From Campylobacter armoricus (GTDB lineage: Bacteria > Campylobacterota > Campylobacteria > Campylobacterales > Campylobacteraceae), in the NCBI RefSeq assembly GCF_013372105.1, contig NZ_CP053825.1:124001-188000 (forward strand): DNA of 64,000 bases. The letters run 5' to 3'. This document shows, in pieces, positions 56,398-64,000 of the stretch. The notes under the pieces were generated by a model. The model saw only the letters and a program-made list of their open reading frames with translations, searched no databases and had not been told where the DNA came from. A program made the position numbers and the translations under genes. Position 1 is the first letter of the stretch, and each line of letters opens with the position of its first letter.

Positions 56398-57286
56398 TAA
56401 ATTTTTGTGAGCTTACTTGTGTGAAAAATTGTGCTAAAGTGTTAGCAAAAAAGCTAGCACTTTGCTCTTCTAATCTTTTTAAGAATTTATCTATAGCATC
56501 TTCTTTTTGCCAGATAGGGTTTTGAACTTTAGCTAGTTTTTCTAACTCTTTTTTGGCTTGCTCGTAATTGCCTATTTTATCAATGAGTTTTAATTTTAAA
56601 GCCTCATTAGCTAAAAACACTTTCGCATCAGCCCATGAGTTTGTTTGGTTTAAGTCTAGCTTGCGATTTTGTGCGACAAATTGTGTAAAAAGCTCATAGC
56701 TTTGATTAGCTAAATTTTGTAAAAAGTCTTTTTCTTCTTCGCTCCATTTGCGCATGAAGGTTCCTGCTTCTTTATAGCTTCCTGCTTTGATAGTTTGTTC
56801 ATTTATGCCAAGTTTTTGTGCAAGCTCGCTTACTTCAAAACCTTGCATAATTACCCCAATAGATCCTACAAAACTAGCAGGATTAGCAATAATCATATCA
56901 GCTCCTACTGCACTTAAGTAACTCCCACTTGCTATAGTTCCACCCGCATATACCACTACAGGTTTTTTAGCTTTAAGATCTTGTATAGCAAGAGCTATTT
57001 CCATACTTGGAGCAAAAGCTCCACCAGGACTATCTATAAAAAGTAAAACGCCTTTTATGGCTTTATTATCTTTGAGTTTGTAAATTTGCTCTAAAAGATT
57101 GCCCGCATCGCTAATTTCACCTTTAAGGTTGATTTGAGCTAAGTTTGCATTAGAAAGCTTAGCATTATCCCCGCTTGGAGCAAGGATTAAAAACACGATA
57201 AATAAAAATACAAAGGTTTTAAAATAAGTGTTGATATAAGAAATGATTTTCCCAAGTCCTTTGAAAAATGATTTTATAATTTGCAT
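56387..57286 (-). CDS. sppA: Signal peptide peptidase SppA (36K type)
   Basis: 299 residues with one N-terminal membrane span (about 22-37, FKTFVFLFIVFLILA). Catalytic dyad in the expected 52-residue spacing: Ser120 (GTIASGSYLSA) and Lys172 (KAGSYKEAG); LLFIDSPGGAFAPSMEIA precedes. It degrades leftover signal peptides in the inner membrane. It lies 26 bases downstream of the autotransporter gene on the same strand, so the two may be co-transcribed. Confidence 0.94.
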   Translation of the reverse strand: MQIIKSFFKGLGKIISYINTYFKTFVFLFIVFLILAPSGDNAKLSNANLAQINLKGEISDAGNLLEQIYKLKDNKAIKGVLLFIDSPGGAFAPSMEIALAIQDLKAKKPVVVYAGGTIASGSYLSAVGADMIIANPASFVGSIGVIMQGFEVSELAQKLGINEQTIKAGSYKEAGTFMRKWSEEEKDFLQNLANQSYELFTQFVAQNRKLDLNQTNSWADAKVFLANEALKLKLIDKIGNYEQAKKELEKLAKVQNPIWQKEDAIDKFLKRLEEQSASFFANTLAQFFTQVSSQKFTKI

Positions 57287-57312
57287 TTTTTTCCTTATTT
57301 TTAGCTATTTCA

Positions 57313-60300
57313 TCAAAAATTAAATCCAAAATTTGAAACTAAATTAACATTATATTGATTTTTGTAAATCTCATTTAATAATTTTATATCAAAAAAGAAT
57401 GATTTGTTTGGTTTTAAATTCAGACCAAGATTGATATTTAATAAATTAGTATCTAAATTATAATATTGCTTAAATTTTTGATTTTTAAAATCTATAAAAT
57501 TTGCGGTATTGCTTAATTTTTTCCCTGTTAATCTTCTTTCGTATAATATAGAACTTGTTAAGGTATTATATCCTTCAAAATTTGATAGTATATAAGAAGA
57601 TGTTATACCTAAAACTACAGAAGTGCTATTGTGTTTGATATCATCATAAGATTTTGAAAAAATTCCACCATTTTCACTAAATGCGTTTTGTTGAAAATAA
57701 TTATAATTAAAATAAGTTAAAGGAGTAATGTTTAGATTAGTGTTATGATTAAATTCTTTAGCTATCCCTAATTGAGTAGAAGCTATTAATCCTTTGTATG
57801 AACCTTGGATATCATTTGAATTTAGTATATATCTTTGCATATTGTTTGAGTATGTTCCAATACCTGCTCCACTTAGAATTTTAAAATGACTTAAATTTAA
57901 AATATAATTGCTAGATAAATTAACATTTCTTGTTTTGATATTAGATGTTGAAAAATCAATATTAGAATATGATGTACTTAAATGTGTTACAAGAATTGAA
58001 GAATCAATTTCCCCTCCTATACTAACATTAAGTCCGCAAGAACTTCCATGAAAGTCGTCTCCAAATATTTTTTTTAAATTAGGTCCAATTTGAAAAATAT
58101 ACTTTTGATTATCATAAAAATTGAAACCAGTTATATCGTCTTTATATAATATATTTGTTGGGTGAAAATTACTAGCTAATTTTATATTTTCTATAGGTTG
58201 GTTAATAAAAGTTGGATTAAGAGCCCAAAGCATATTGTTTTGTCCAAAACTGCTGTAAGTATTCAACAACTGAACTGAATTAGATAAATAATCATTTGAT
58301 TCTAAACTTTTTAAGTTATCTTGCATGGTCTTTTTGTCTGTATTATCTAAAAAAGCAAAATAATTTTTATAATCATCGCTTAAATTATCCATTGCTCTAA
58401 TGCTTCGTAATGATTTACCTATTGTGCTGTTTTTGGTATTGTAAGCATTATTTTTTATGATTGGTTTTACTATGATTTGAGAATTATTGTCTGGTTCAGG
58501 TTTTGGTTCAGGTTTTGGTTCAGGTTTTGGTTCAGGTTTTGGTTCAGGTTTTGGTTCAGGTTTTGGTTCAGGTTTTGGTTCAGGTTTTGGTTCAGGTTTT
58601 GGTTCAGGTTTTGGTTCAGGTTTTGGTTCAGGTTTTGGTTCAGGTTTTGGTTCAGGTTTTGGTTCAGGTTTTGGTTCAGGCGCGGGTTTGTTGATATTAA
58701 CTTTATCTTTATCTAATACAGCAACAAAGTCAATGTTATTATTTCCTGATATTTCAACTTTTTCAAAATCACTAATGCTATCTTTTAAACCAGCTAAATC
58801 AATAGTAACAGCACTTCCGCTAGTATAAAACATAGGCAATGGTATATATTGTAATTTTCCACCTTCTATTTGATAAGTATTTGCTATAAGTTTTGAATTT
58901 CCACTATTTCCAAAATCAAGTTGCAAAACAGCATTATTTTTTTGATTATATAAACCTTCTATTATCAAATCACTCAGATCTTGATTTCCAGGTCTTACAA
59001 TTCCTTGGTTATATAAATTATTTTTTATTAAACCATTTCCACTAAATTTACCATTAGTTAAAACTTTAACTTCACCATTGATGATACCTTTATTATTTTG
59101 TGTTTTTATGAGAGAAAGTTCGCCTTCTTTTACTATAGTTTTACCCAGATAAGTATTTTCTCCACTTAAAATTAACTTTCCTTGACCATCTTTGATAAAT
59201 CCAACATTTAAATTTTGTATTTCATTTTTTGGAGAATTTAAAGCATCAAGTCTGTGTAAATTATCATCCCATTTTTTTTGAGATATGTTATTGCTAAAAA
59301 TCGCACTATATCCTTTTGTATCTATGGTATAGTATGCTTCTTTCTCTCCATAAATATCAGTTATATCTTGTAAATTTAGTCTATTTGCATCTAAAATACC
59401 TATACCATTTATAGCCTTTTCAACATCTAAAATACCTTGCCCGAATAATTCTTCTTTTCTTAAACTCATGATTGCTTTGTAATCATCTTGTGCATTTGCC
59501 ATTAATTTATAATTATCAATGGTATTTTTTAGAATATTATCTGCTTGAAAACTCCAATAACCAGCTTCGATTAAATCATTTTTTATTTTTTCTTTATCAT
59601 TAGGAACAGGTGTATCTATATAAATAATAGTATAATAAATTTGTTTTTTTCTAGTGGAAGTATTAAAAAGCTCGGTTTCTTTAATTGTTAGTTTTGGAGC
59701 TATATAGTTTTTATTTGCAGTGCTTAATAAAACATCAGCAATTTGTTTTCCGTTTAAAAATGGATATTTTTGTGATACTAAAGCAGCAGCAGCACTTACC
59801 ATAGGTGCTGCCATAGAAGTACCGCTCATTTTAATATATAAATTTTTATCAGGTCTTCCAAAAACAGGATTAATATCATATGCACCATTAGCTGAATTTA
59901 TAAAGCTACCAGGTGCTACTAGTGAAAAATTTTCAGCACCTTTTAATCCATTGCTATATGCAGCTATAGCATTAGATGATAAAATTAAATTACCATCTTG
60001 ATTTTTAGTGATTTTAGATGAATCAATAGCACCTACACTAAGCCATGATCTAACACTTTCATCATAATAAGGAACTACAGCACTTAATCCAGGTGATATT
60101 ATACCTTCATTTCCAGCCGCAAACACTGATAAAATTTGTTTTTCTTTTGCAAGTTTGGTTAATTCCTCAATCGTTTTGTTTTGATTGGCTAAATTTATAA
60201 AATATGAAGAAGAATTTTCTTTATATTTTGGTCTATACCATCCTGGTTCATTCATTCCGACTATAGGATATAAAGATGCATTCCAGCTATTATTGATTAT

Positions 60301-60714
60301 TTTTACATCTTTATTGATGAAATAATTATACACATTATATGGTATTATTTTATTACTTCCATTATTGTAACCAAATACTTGAATCCCATACATTTTTGCA
60401 TCATATGCAGCCCCATAAGGTTGGTTTTTATTTTGAAACTTTCCTAAAATAATTCCAGCAACATGTGAACCGTGAGTATCTACTGTTAAATCAGGAATAT
60501 AAGGTTTGTTATTATTTAGTTTAGAATATTGCTGATCAATGATTTGTCCTTGCAAACTAGGATGATTTGCATTAAAAGCAGAATCTATAATGCCTACATT
60601 TACATTTTTTCCTGTGATATTAAGATCATGTACTTTATGGATATTAATAACCTCAAAATCACTTAAAGCAAAAGTCTTACTAGTAAAAATAAGTGCTATT
60701 AAATATTTTCTCAT
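57313..60714 (-). CDS. Subtilisin-like autotransporter protease with Pro-Glu repeat stalk
   Basis: 1133 residues. Signal peptide [17 protein letters not shown]8 protease domain with triad Asp44 (VGIIDSAF), His81 (DTHGSHVAG) and Ser300 (MSGTSMAAP), and oxyanion Asn202. Next an autotransporter-type repeat ([20 protein letters not shown], about 515-535) and a beta-helix-like part. About residues 675-740 are a stalk of PEPK repeats. The last 280 residues are the outer-membrane barrel ending in Phe. It resembles the surface serine protease Cj1365 of C. jejuni. Substrate unknown; all catalytic residues are intact. Confidence 0.93.
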   Translation of the reverse strand: MRKYLIALIFTSKTFALSDFEVINIHKVHDLNITGKNVNVGIIDSAFNANHPSLQGQIIDQQYSKLNNNKPYIPDLTVDTHGSHVAGIILGKFQNKNQPYGAAYDAKMYGIQVFGYNNGSNKIIPYNVYNYFINKDVKIINNSWNASLYPIVGMNEPGWYRPKYKENSSSYFINLANQNKTIEELTKLAKEKQILSVFAAGNEGIISPGLSAVVPYYDESVRSWLSVGAIDSSKITKNQDGNLILSSNAIAAYSNGLKGAENFSLVAPGSFINSANGAYDINPVFGRPDKNLYIKMSGTSMAAPMVSAAAALVSQKYPFLNGKQIADVLLSTANKNYIAPKLTIKETELFNTSTRKKQIYYTIIYIDTPVPNDKEKIKNDLIEAGYWSFQADNILKNTIDNYKLMANAQDDYKAIMSLRKEELFGQGILDVEKAINGIGILDANRLNLQDITDIYGEKEAYYTIDTKGYSAIFSNNISQKKWDDNLHRLDALNSPKNEIQNLNVGFIKDGQGKLILSGENTYLGKTIVKEGELSLIKTQNNKGIINGEVKVLTNGKFSGNGLIKNNLYNQGIVRPGNQDLSDLIIEGLYNQKNNAVLQLDFGNSGNSKLIANTYQIEGGKLQYIPLPMFYTSGSAVTIDLAGLKDSISDFEKVEISGNNNIDFVAVLDKDKVNINKPAPEPKPEPKPEPKPEPKPEPKPEPKPEPKPEPKPEPKPEPKPEPKPEPKPEPKPEPKPEPKPEPDNNSQIIVKPIIKNNAYNTKNSTIGKSLRSIRAMDNLSDDYKNYFAFLDNTDKKTMQDNLKSLESNDYLSNSVQLLNTYSSFGQNNMLWALNPTFINQPIENIKLASNFHPTNILYKDDITGFNFYDNQKYIFQIGPNLKKIFGDDFHGSSCGLNVSIGGEIDSSILVTHLSTSYSNIDFSTSNIKTRNVNLSSNYILNLSHFKILSGAGIGTYSNNMQRYILNSNDIQGSYKGLIASTQLGIAKEFNHNTNLNITPLTYFNYNYFQQNAFSENGGIFSKSYDDIKHNSTSVVLGITSSYILSNFEGYNTLTSSILYERRLTGKKLSNTANFIDFKNQKFKQYYNLDTNLLNINLGLNLKPNKSFFFDIKLLNEIYKNQYNVNLVSNFGFNF
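58493..58680 (-). repeat. 12-base tandem repeat, 15 full copies plus 8 bases
   Basis: The unit on the plus strand is GGTTCAGGTTTT, encoding Lys-Pro-Glu-Pro on the minus strand. Copies look perfect. The unit is a multiple of three, so copy-number change would lengthen or shorten the stalk by four residues without frameshift. Confidence 0.97.
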
Positions 60715-60790
60715 ATCTCTTTCTTGATTCTTAATTTTTTAAATTTGCTATATTTTAATTAAGTATAACAAAAATATTTTAATTTTTATT

Positions 60791-62014
60791 CTATATCGTT
60801 ATTTCTTTTCCTTCTATAAAGAGTTTTAAAACTTCTTTACTTTGTAAAATAAATTGCAAAGGAAGTTGATTTAAATTTGCACTATTTGGTAAAGCAAAAA
60901 GACTAAAATCTGCTATTTTTCCTTTTTGGATTTGACCTAAGTTTAAATTTATGGCTTTTGCGGCCTTGTTAGTTGCCATTAAAAGCAGTGTTTTGGCAAA
61001 ATTTTCTAATTCAAAACCATCATGTATAAGTAAATTTGCTCTCATTTCATCAAGCATACTTAAAGATATATTTGAGCTTGAACCATCAGTTCCTAGGTGG
61101 ATATTAATGCCACTTTTCAATGCAGATTTTAACTTAAAGGTGTTTTTACTTAAAAGTCTATTAGAAAATACACAATGAGTAATAGAATGTAAATTTTTAT
61201 CTAGTAAATCCCACTCTTTAAAATAAACACAATGAGTAAATAATGTTCTTTGCCCTTTAAAAAGCCTCAAAAAGTTTTGTGGTGTGTAAAATGGCATAGG
61301 ATTTTTACTAAATTTTGCCAAGCTTTTTTTAAAACCACCTTTTTTAAACCTTAGCCAGTTGTTTTCATGATTACTTTCAAGAAAATGTGTGCTTAGTAAA
61401 TGATCATTTTTTTTAGCTAGCTTGATAGCAAATTGAGCAAGTTTTAGATGAGTTGAATAAGGTGAATGAATTGAAATTGCTGGAATAAATTTAGAATTTT
61501 TAAATTTTAAACTAGCATTGTATCTTTGTAAAAAATCTTTTTCCTTCTCTTTTAAAAAGGTTTCATTAGATCCTAAAATTTCATTAAAAAATACTATTCT
61601 AGCTTGTGAATTAGCACAAGGTTTTAAATCACTCCCAAAGCTAGAAATTTCACCTATGGTAGCAGTACCACTTTTTAACATTTTATGAATATTTTGAGAG
61701 ATAAGTTTTTCTTTAGCTTTTTCATTGAGTATTTCGCGGTTATTAAAAACACTATCAAGCCATTTTAAAAAGTCCCCAAAAACTAAATTTCCATTATTTG
61801 CACTAAATTCTAAATGTGTGTGTGGATTGATAAAAGCAGGTAAAAGTAAAGTGTCTTTTGGAATTTGTATAAGTTTAGCTTGTGGATAGTATTTTTGTAA
61901 ATTTTCTAAAGTGTCTATTTCTAAAATATTATCATTAAAAAGAATAGCCCTTTCTTCTAAAATATTAAATTCATCATCGCAAGTTAATATAATTTTGGGT
62001 GCTATTATAAACAT
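60791..62014 (-). CDS. Amidohydrolase, aminofutalosine deaminase-like
   Basis: 407 residues of the TIM-barrel amidohydrolase superfamily: metal-binding FINPHTHLEFSA, HSPYSTHLKLAQFA, FTHCVYF, and the catalytic Asp in LGTDGSSSN. The closest families are the deaminases for guanine, S-adenosylhomocysteine or aminodeoxyfutalosine. The Campylobacter orthologue next to aroQ is usually labelled aminofutalosine deaminase family. Because the MtnN enzyme of Campylobacter can act directly on aminodeoxyfutalosine, the true substrate is open. It diverges from aroQ. Confidence 0.85.
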   Translation of the reverse strand: MFIIAPKIILTCDDEFNILEERAILFNDNILEIDTLENLQKYYPQAKLIQIPKDTLLLPAFINPHTHLEFSANNGNLVFGDFLKWLDSVFNNREILNEKAKEKLISQNIHKMLKSGTATIGEISSFGSDLKPCANSQARIVFFNEILGSNETFLKEKEKDFLQRYNASLKFKNSKFIPAISIHSPYSTHLKLAQFAIKLAKKNDHLLSTHFLESNHENNWLRFKKGGFKKSLAKFSKNPMPFYTPQNFLRLFKGQRTLFTHCVYFKEWDLLDKNLHSITHCVFSNRLLSKNTFKLKSALKSGINIHLGTDGSSSNISLSMLDEMRANLLIHDGFELENFAKTLLLMATNKAAKAINLNLGQIQKGKIADFSLFALPNSANLNQLPLQFILQSKEVLKLFIEGKEITI

Positions 62015-62105
62015 TCTATAAATCCTTAAAAAGAAAAAATTATAGCTAAAATTTATCTTTAAAGTGCTACAATATAGTAAATTTTACTAATATAAAGGTT
62101 AGATT

Positions 62106-62588
62106 ATGAAAGTTATGGTTATACAAGGTCCAAACATTAATATGCTAGGCATGAGAGAAACTCACATTTATGGCAATATGAAAATGGATGATATTCATGA
62201 GCAAATGAAATTAGCTGCAAAACAAGCAAATGCAGAAATTGAGTTTTTTCAGAGTAATTTTGAAGGTGAATTGGTTGATAAAATTCAAGAATGCTTAGGT
62301 AGTGTAGATGGAGTGATCATAAATGCGGCTGCTTATGCACATACTTCTATCGCAATTCGTGATGCGATTGCAGCGATTAATCTACCTGTAATTGAAGTGC
62401 ATATTAGCAATACTTACAGAAGAGAAGAATTTAGACAAAAAAGTATGATAGCTCCAGTTTGTGCAGGTAGTATAGTAGGTTTTGGTCCTTTTGGTTATCA
62501 TATGGCTTTAATGGGACTTTTCCAAATTTTTGATCAAATCAATGCATATAAAGCAGCTCAAGCAAAAGCACAACAAGCAAATCAATGA
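62106..62588 (+). CDS. aroQ: 3-Dehydroquinate dehydratase, type II
   Basis: 160 residues. [23 protein letters not shown] (active-site Arg and Tyr), [31 protein letters not shown] and [18 protein letters not shown]. Dodecameric shikimate enzyme that makes dehydroshikimate, feeding TyrA here. Sequence continues with an Ala/Gln-rich tail ([11 protein letters not shown]). Four-base overlap with pepQ. A TACAATATAG box lies about 33 bases upstream. Confidence 0.97.
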   Translation: MKVMVIQGPNINMLGMRETHIYGNMKMDDIHEQMKLAAKQANAEIEFFQSNFEGELVDKIQECLGSVDGVIINAAAYAHTSIAIRDAIAAINLPVIEVHISNTYRREEFRQKSMIAPVCAGSIVGFGPFGYHMALMGLFQIFDQINAYKAAQAKAQQANQ

Positions 62589-63610
62589 ATTTTATCTTAA
62601 AAAACGAAAATGCACTTTTTTATGAGTGTGGCTATTCTTGTGATAATGCTTTATTTTTAAAACTTGAAGATGAAGCATTTTTCATCACTGATGCAAGATA
62701 TAGTTTTGAATCTAATGAATTTATAAAAAATGCTAAGGTGGTTTTAGCACAAGATCTTTTTGCTAGTGCTAGAGAGCTTTTGGAAAAAGTAGGAGTTGAT
62801 AGAGTATGTTTTGACCCAAAAGACTTTAGCTATTTTGAATTTAAAGAGCTTAGCAAGAGTGCAAATATCGTTTTTGAAGAAAAATTAGACTTAAGTAAAA
62901 ACAAACGCATTATAAAAAATGCCAAAGAATTACAACTTTTGCAAAAGGCTGTAGATTTTGGCAAAGAATGCTTTGAAGAATTTGCTAAATATATTAGTCA
63001 AGAAGGTCATGGAAAAAGTGAAAAAGAATTGCATTTTAAAGCATGTGAAATTTTTCAAAAAAAAGGTGCCTTAGGACTTTCTTTTTCACCTATTGTAGCT
63101 ATTAATGAAAACGCAGCTAAAGCACATGCTTTACCTAGTGATAAATGTTTAGAATATGGAGATTTATTATTAGTTGATGCGGGTGTGGTTTATCAAAGGT
63201 ATTGCTCTGATCGAACTAGAACAGCTTGTTTTAATGAGAATGGAATAATTTTTGATAAAAATAAGCCAAATTTTAAAGACAAAGAAATCACGCAAATTTA
63301 TGAAGTAGTTAAGCAAGCTCAGTTTCAGGCCATAGAAAAAGCACGCGTTGGTATGAGAGCAAGTGAGCTTGATTTTATTGCAAGAGAAGTGATTAAAAAT
63401 GCAGGCTTTGAAAAAGAATTTATTCATAGCTTAGGGCATGGAGTGGGGCTTGATATACATGAACTACCAAACATTAGTCCAAGAAGTGATTATGAGTTAA
63501 AAGAAGGTATGGTTTTTACCATTGAACCTGGAATTTATATCAAAGATAAACTTGGCATTAGAATAGAAGATATGGTCTATCTTAATAAAGAAAAGGCAGT
63601 GGTATTATAA
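62585..63610 (+). CDS. pepQ: M24 metallopeptidase (aminopeptidase P/PepQ type)
   Basis: 341 residues. N-terminal creatinase-like domain (1-115), then the pita-bread domain with all five metal ligands: [17 protein letters not shown] (two Asp), [16 protein letters not shown] (His), FTIEPGIYI (Glu) and [10 protein letters not shown] (Glu). It cleaves Xaa-Pro dipeptides or N-terminal residues before proline. Overlaps aroQ by four bases. The folK frame begins right after its stop. Confidence 0.93.
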   Translation: MNFILKNENALFYECGYSCDNALFLKLEDEAFFITDARYSFESNEFIKNAKVVLAQDLFASARELLEKVGVDRVCFDPKDFSYFEFKELSKSANIVFEEKLDLSKNKRIIKNAKELQLLQKAVDFGKECFEEFAKYISQEGHGKSEKELHFKACEIFQKKGALGLSFSPIVAINENAAKAHALPSDKCLEYGDLLLVDAGVVYQRYCSDRTRTACFNENGIIFDKNKPNFKDKEITQIYEVVKQAQFQAIEKARVGMRASELDFIAREVIKNAGFEKEFIHSLGHGVGLDIHELPNISPRSDYELKEGMVFTIEPGIYIKDKLGIRIEDMVYLNKEKAVVL

Positions 63611-63611
63611 C

Positions 63612-64000
63612 TTGCTGATTAAAGGAGCTAGAAGGTTAGAAAAAATTCGTTTTTTTCCTTTTTATTCAAAGGCAGATAAAAAAGGAAAATATATAGCTAT
63701 TATAGGACTTGGAAGTAATATAGAAGATGAAAAAAAACGCTTTCGAGGTTTATTTAGGCTTTTTATACAAGATAAACGCTTGCAAATATTGCAAACATCG
63801 CCATTTTTGATTAATAAAGCTTTTGGCTTTGAAGAGCAAAAAGACTTTACTAATGCAGTGATGGTTGTTAGCACAAGTTTGCATGCAAGAGCACTTTTAA
63901 AAGTTTTGTTTTTTTATGAATTTAAATTTAGAAGAAAAAGAACTTTTAAAAATGCTCCTAGAACGCTTGATTTGGATTTATTGTATTTTTCAAAAAAGGT
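63612..64000 (+). CDS. folK: Hydroxymethylpterin pyrophosphokinase FolK, start only
   Basis: The first 129 residues of an open frame from TTG 63612, one base after the pepQ stop. IAIIGLGSNIEDEKKRF, LQTSPFLINKAFGFEEQKDFTNAVM and the Mg/ATP-binding APRTLDLDLLYF are FolK signatures. The N-terminal 25 residues (LIKGARRLEKIRFFPFYSK) precede the normal family start and are basic; similar extensions exist in Campylobacter FolK as I remember. No good Shine-Dalgarno is seen before the TTG, so the start is uncertain. Cut by the window end. Confidence 0.9.
   Translation, partial: MLIKGARRLEKIRFFPFYSKADKKGKYIAIIGLGSNIEDEKKRFRGLFRLFIQDKRLQILQTSPFLINKAFGFEEQKDFTNAVMVVSTSLHARALLKVLFFYEFKFRRKRTFKNAPRTLDLDLLYFSKK

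Noticed and set aside
58493-58680. Regular short repeats, considered as a CRISPR array
   Set aside because: The units are contiguous 12-mers without spacers and are in frame with a proline-rich linker.
58477-58828. Three overlapping plus-strand open frames of 60-113 codons rich in Gly-Ser-Phe or Val-Gln-Leu
   Set aside because: They are only the antisense reading of the 12-base repeat inside the autotransporter gene; a repeat without stop codons is open in every frame.

Overview
The window looks like chromosomal DNA of a Campylobacter, most likely a thermotolerant species near C. jejuni or the C. lari group. The evidence is very AT-rich coding sequence, tightly packed operons with 1 to 20 base overlaps, frequent TTG starts, TATAAT boxes, and signature genes: an orphan CosR regulator with Asn51, PseI plus Maf flagellin-glycosylation proteins, and the split atpF'/atpF with atpHAGDC. 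This is recognition from memory; no database was searched.

Layout. 1-3409 (minus strand) is the end of a flagellar glycosylation locus: a partial Maf, a complete Maf with a C9/G9 tract, and pseI. 3524-5000 is a CheX-like protein, FliN and a FliO-like protein. 4997-8525 (minus) holds Ppx/GppA, a ferredoxin, CosR, FolB and PlsY. 8740-9774 is a di-haem cytochrome c peroxidase. 9966-14808 is a five-gene envelope cluster with LpoB/CsgG-like proteins. 14930-20815 carries rplU, rpmA, obg, two small accessory genes, fmt, birA, parA and parB. 20875-26613 encodes the F1 sector and b-type stalk of ATP synthase. 26613-31096 encodes the Tol-Pal system. 31119-35184 carries slyD, fabD, mtnN, a TtcA-like gene, a cysteine hydrolase and recO.

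35168-41387 (minus) contains a small protein behind a sigma-54 promoter, then dus, an unknown membrane protein, dksA, rlmH, accD and bamA. 41466-49609 carries tyrA, an M23 peptidase, lpxC, a TsaB-like gene, thrB, ylxR, infB, rbfA and rimP. 49704-53361 is an McrBC type IV restriction pair. 53375-55294 is a second complete Maf, away from any other glycosylation gene. 55405-64000 has ribD, sppA, a subtilisin autotransporter with a Pro-Glu repeat stalk, an amidohydrolase, aroQ, pepQ and the start of folK.

The most notable signals are five. (1) The two Maf genes, 53 kb apart, are mosaics that share a perfectly identical 402-base block ending exactly at the start codon, plus further near-identical blocks separated by divergent patches, and both carry a G9 tract. 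This suggests gene conversion between phase-variable glycosylation genes. (2) A GG-N10-GC sigma-54 promoter precedes a small unannotated-type protein whose N-terminus resembles flagellar axial proteins. (3) The TsaB-like gene appears to start at AUA, overlapping the lpxC stop. (4) A strong plus-strand hairpin with a T-run lies where no plus-strand gene exists, making it a small RNA candidate. (5) The envelope cluster at 9966-14808 has no firm functional assignment. I found no tRNA, rRNA, CRISPR array, insertion sequence or prophage, and no gene-free stretch longer than about 215 bases.
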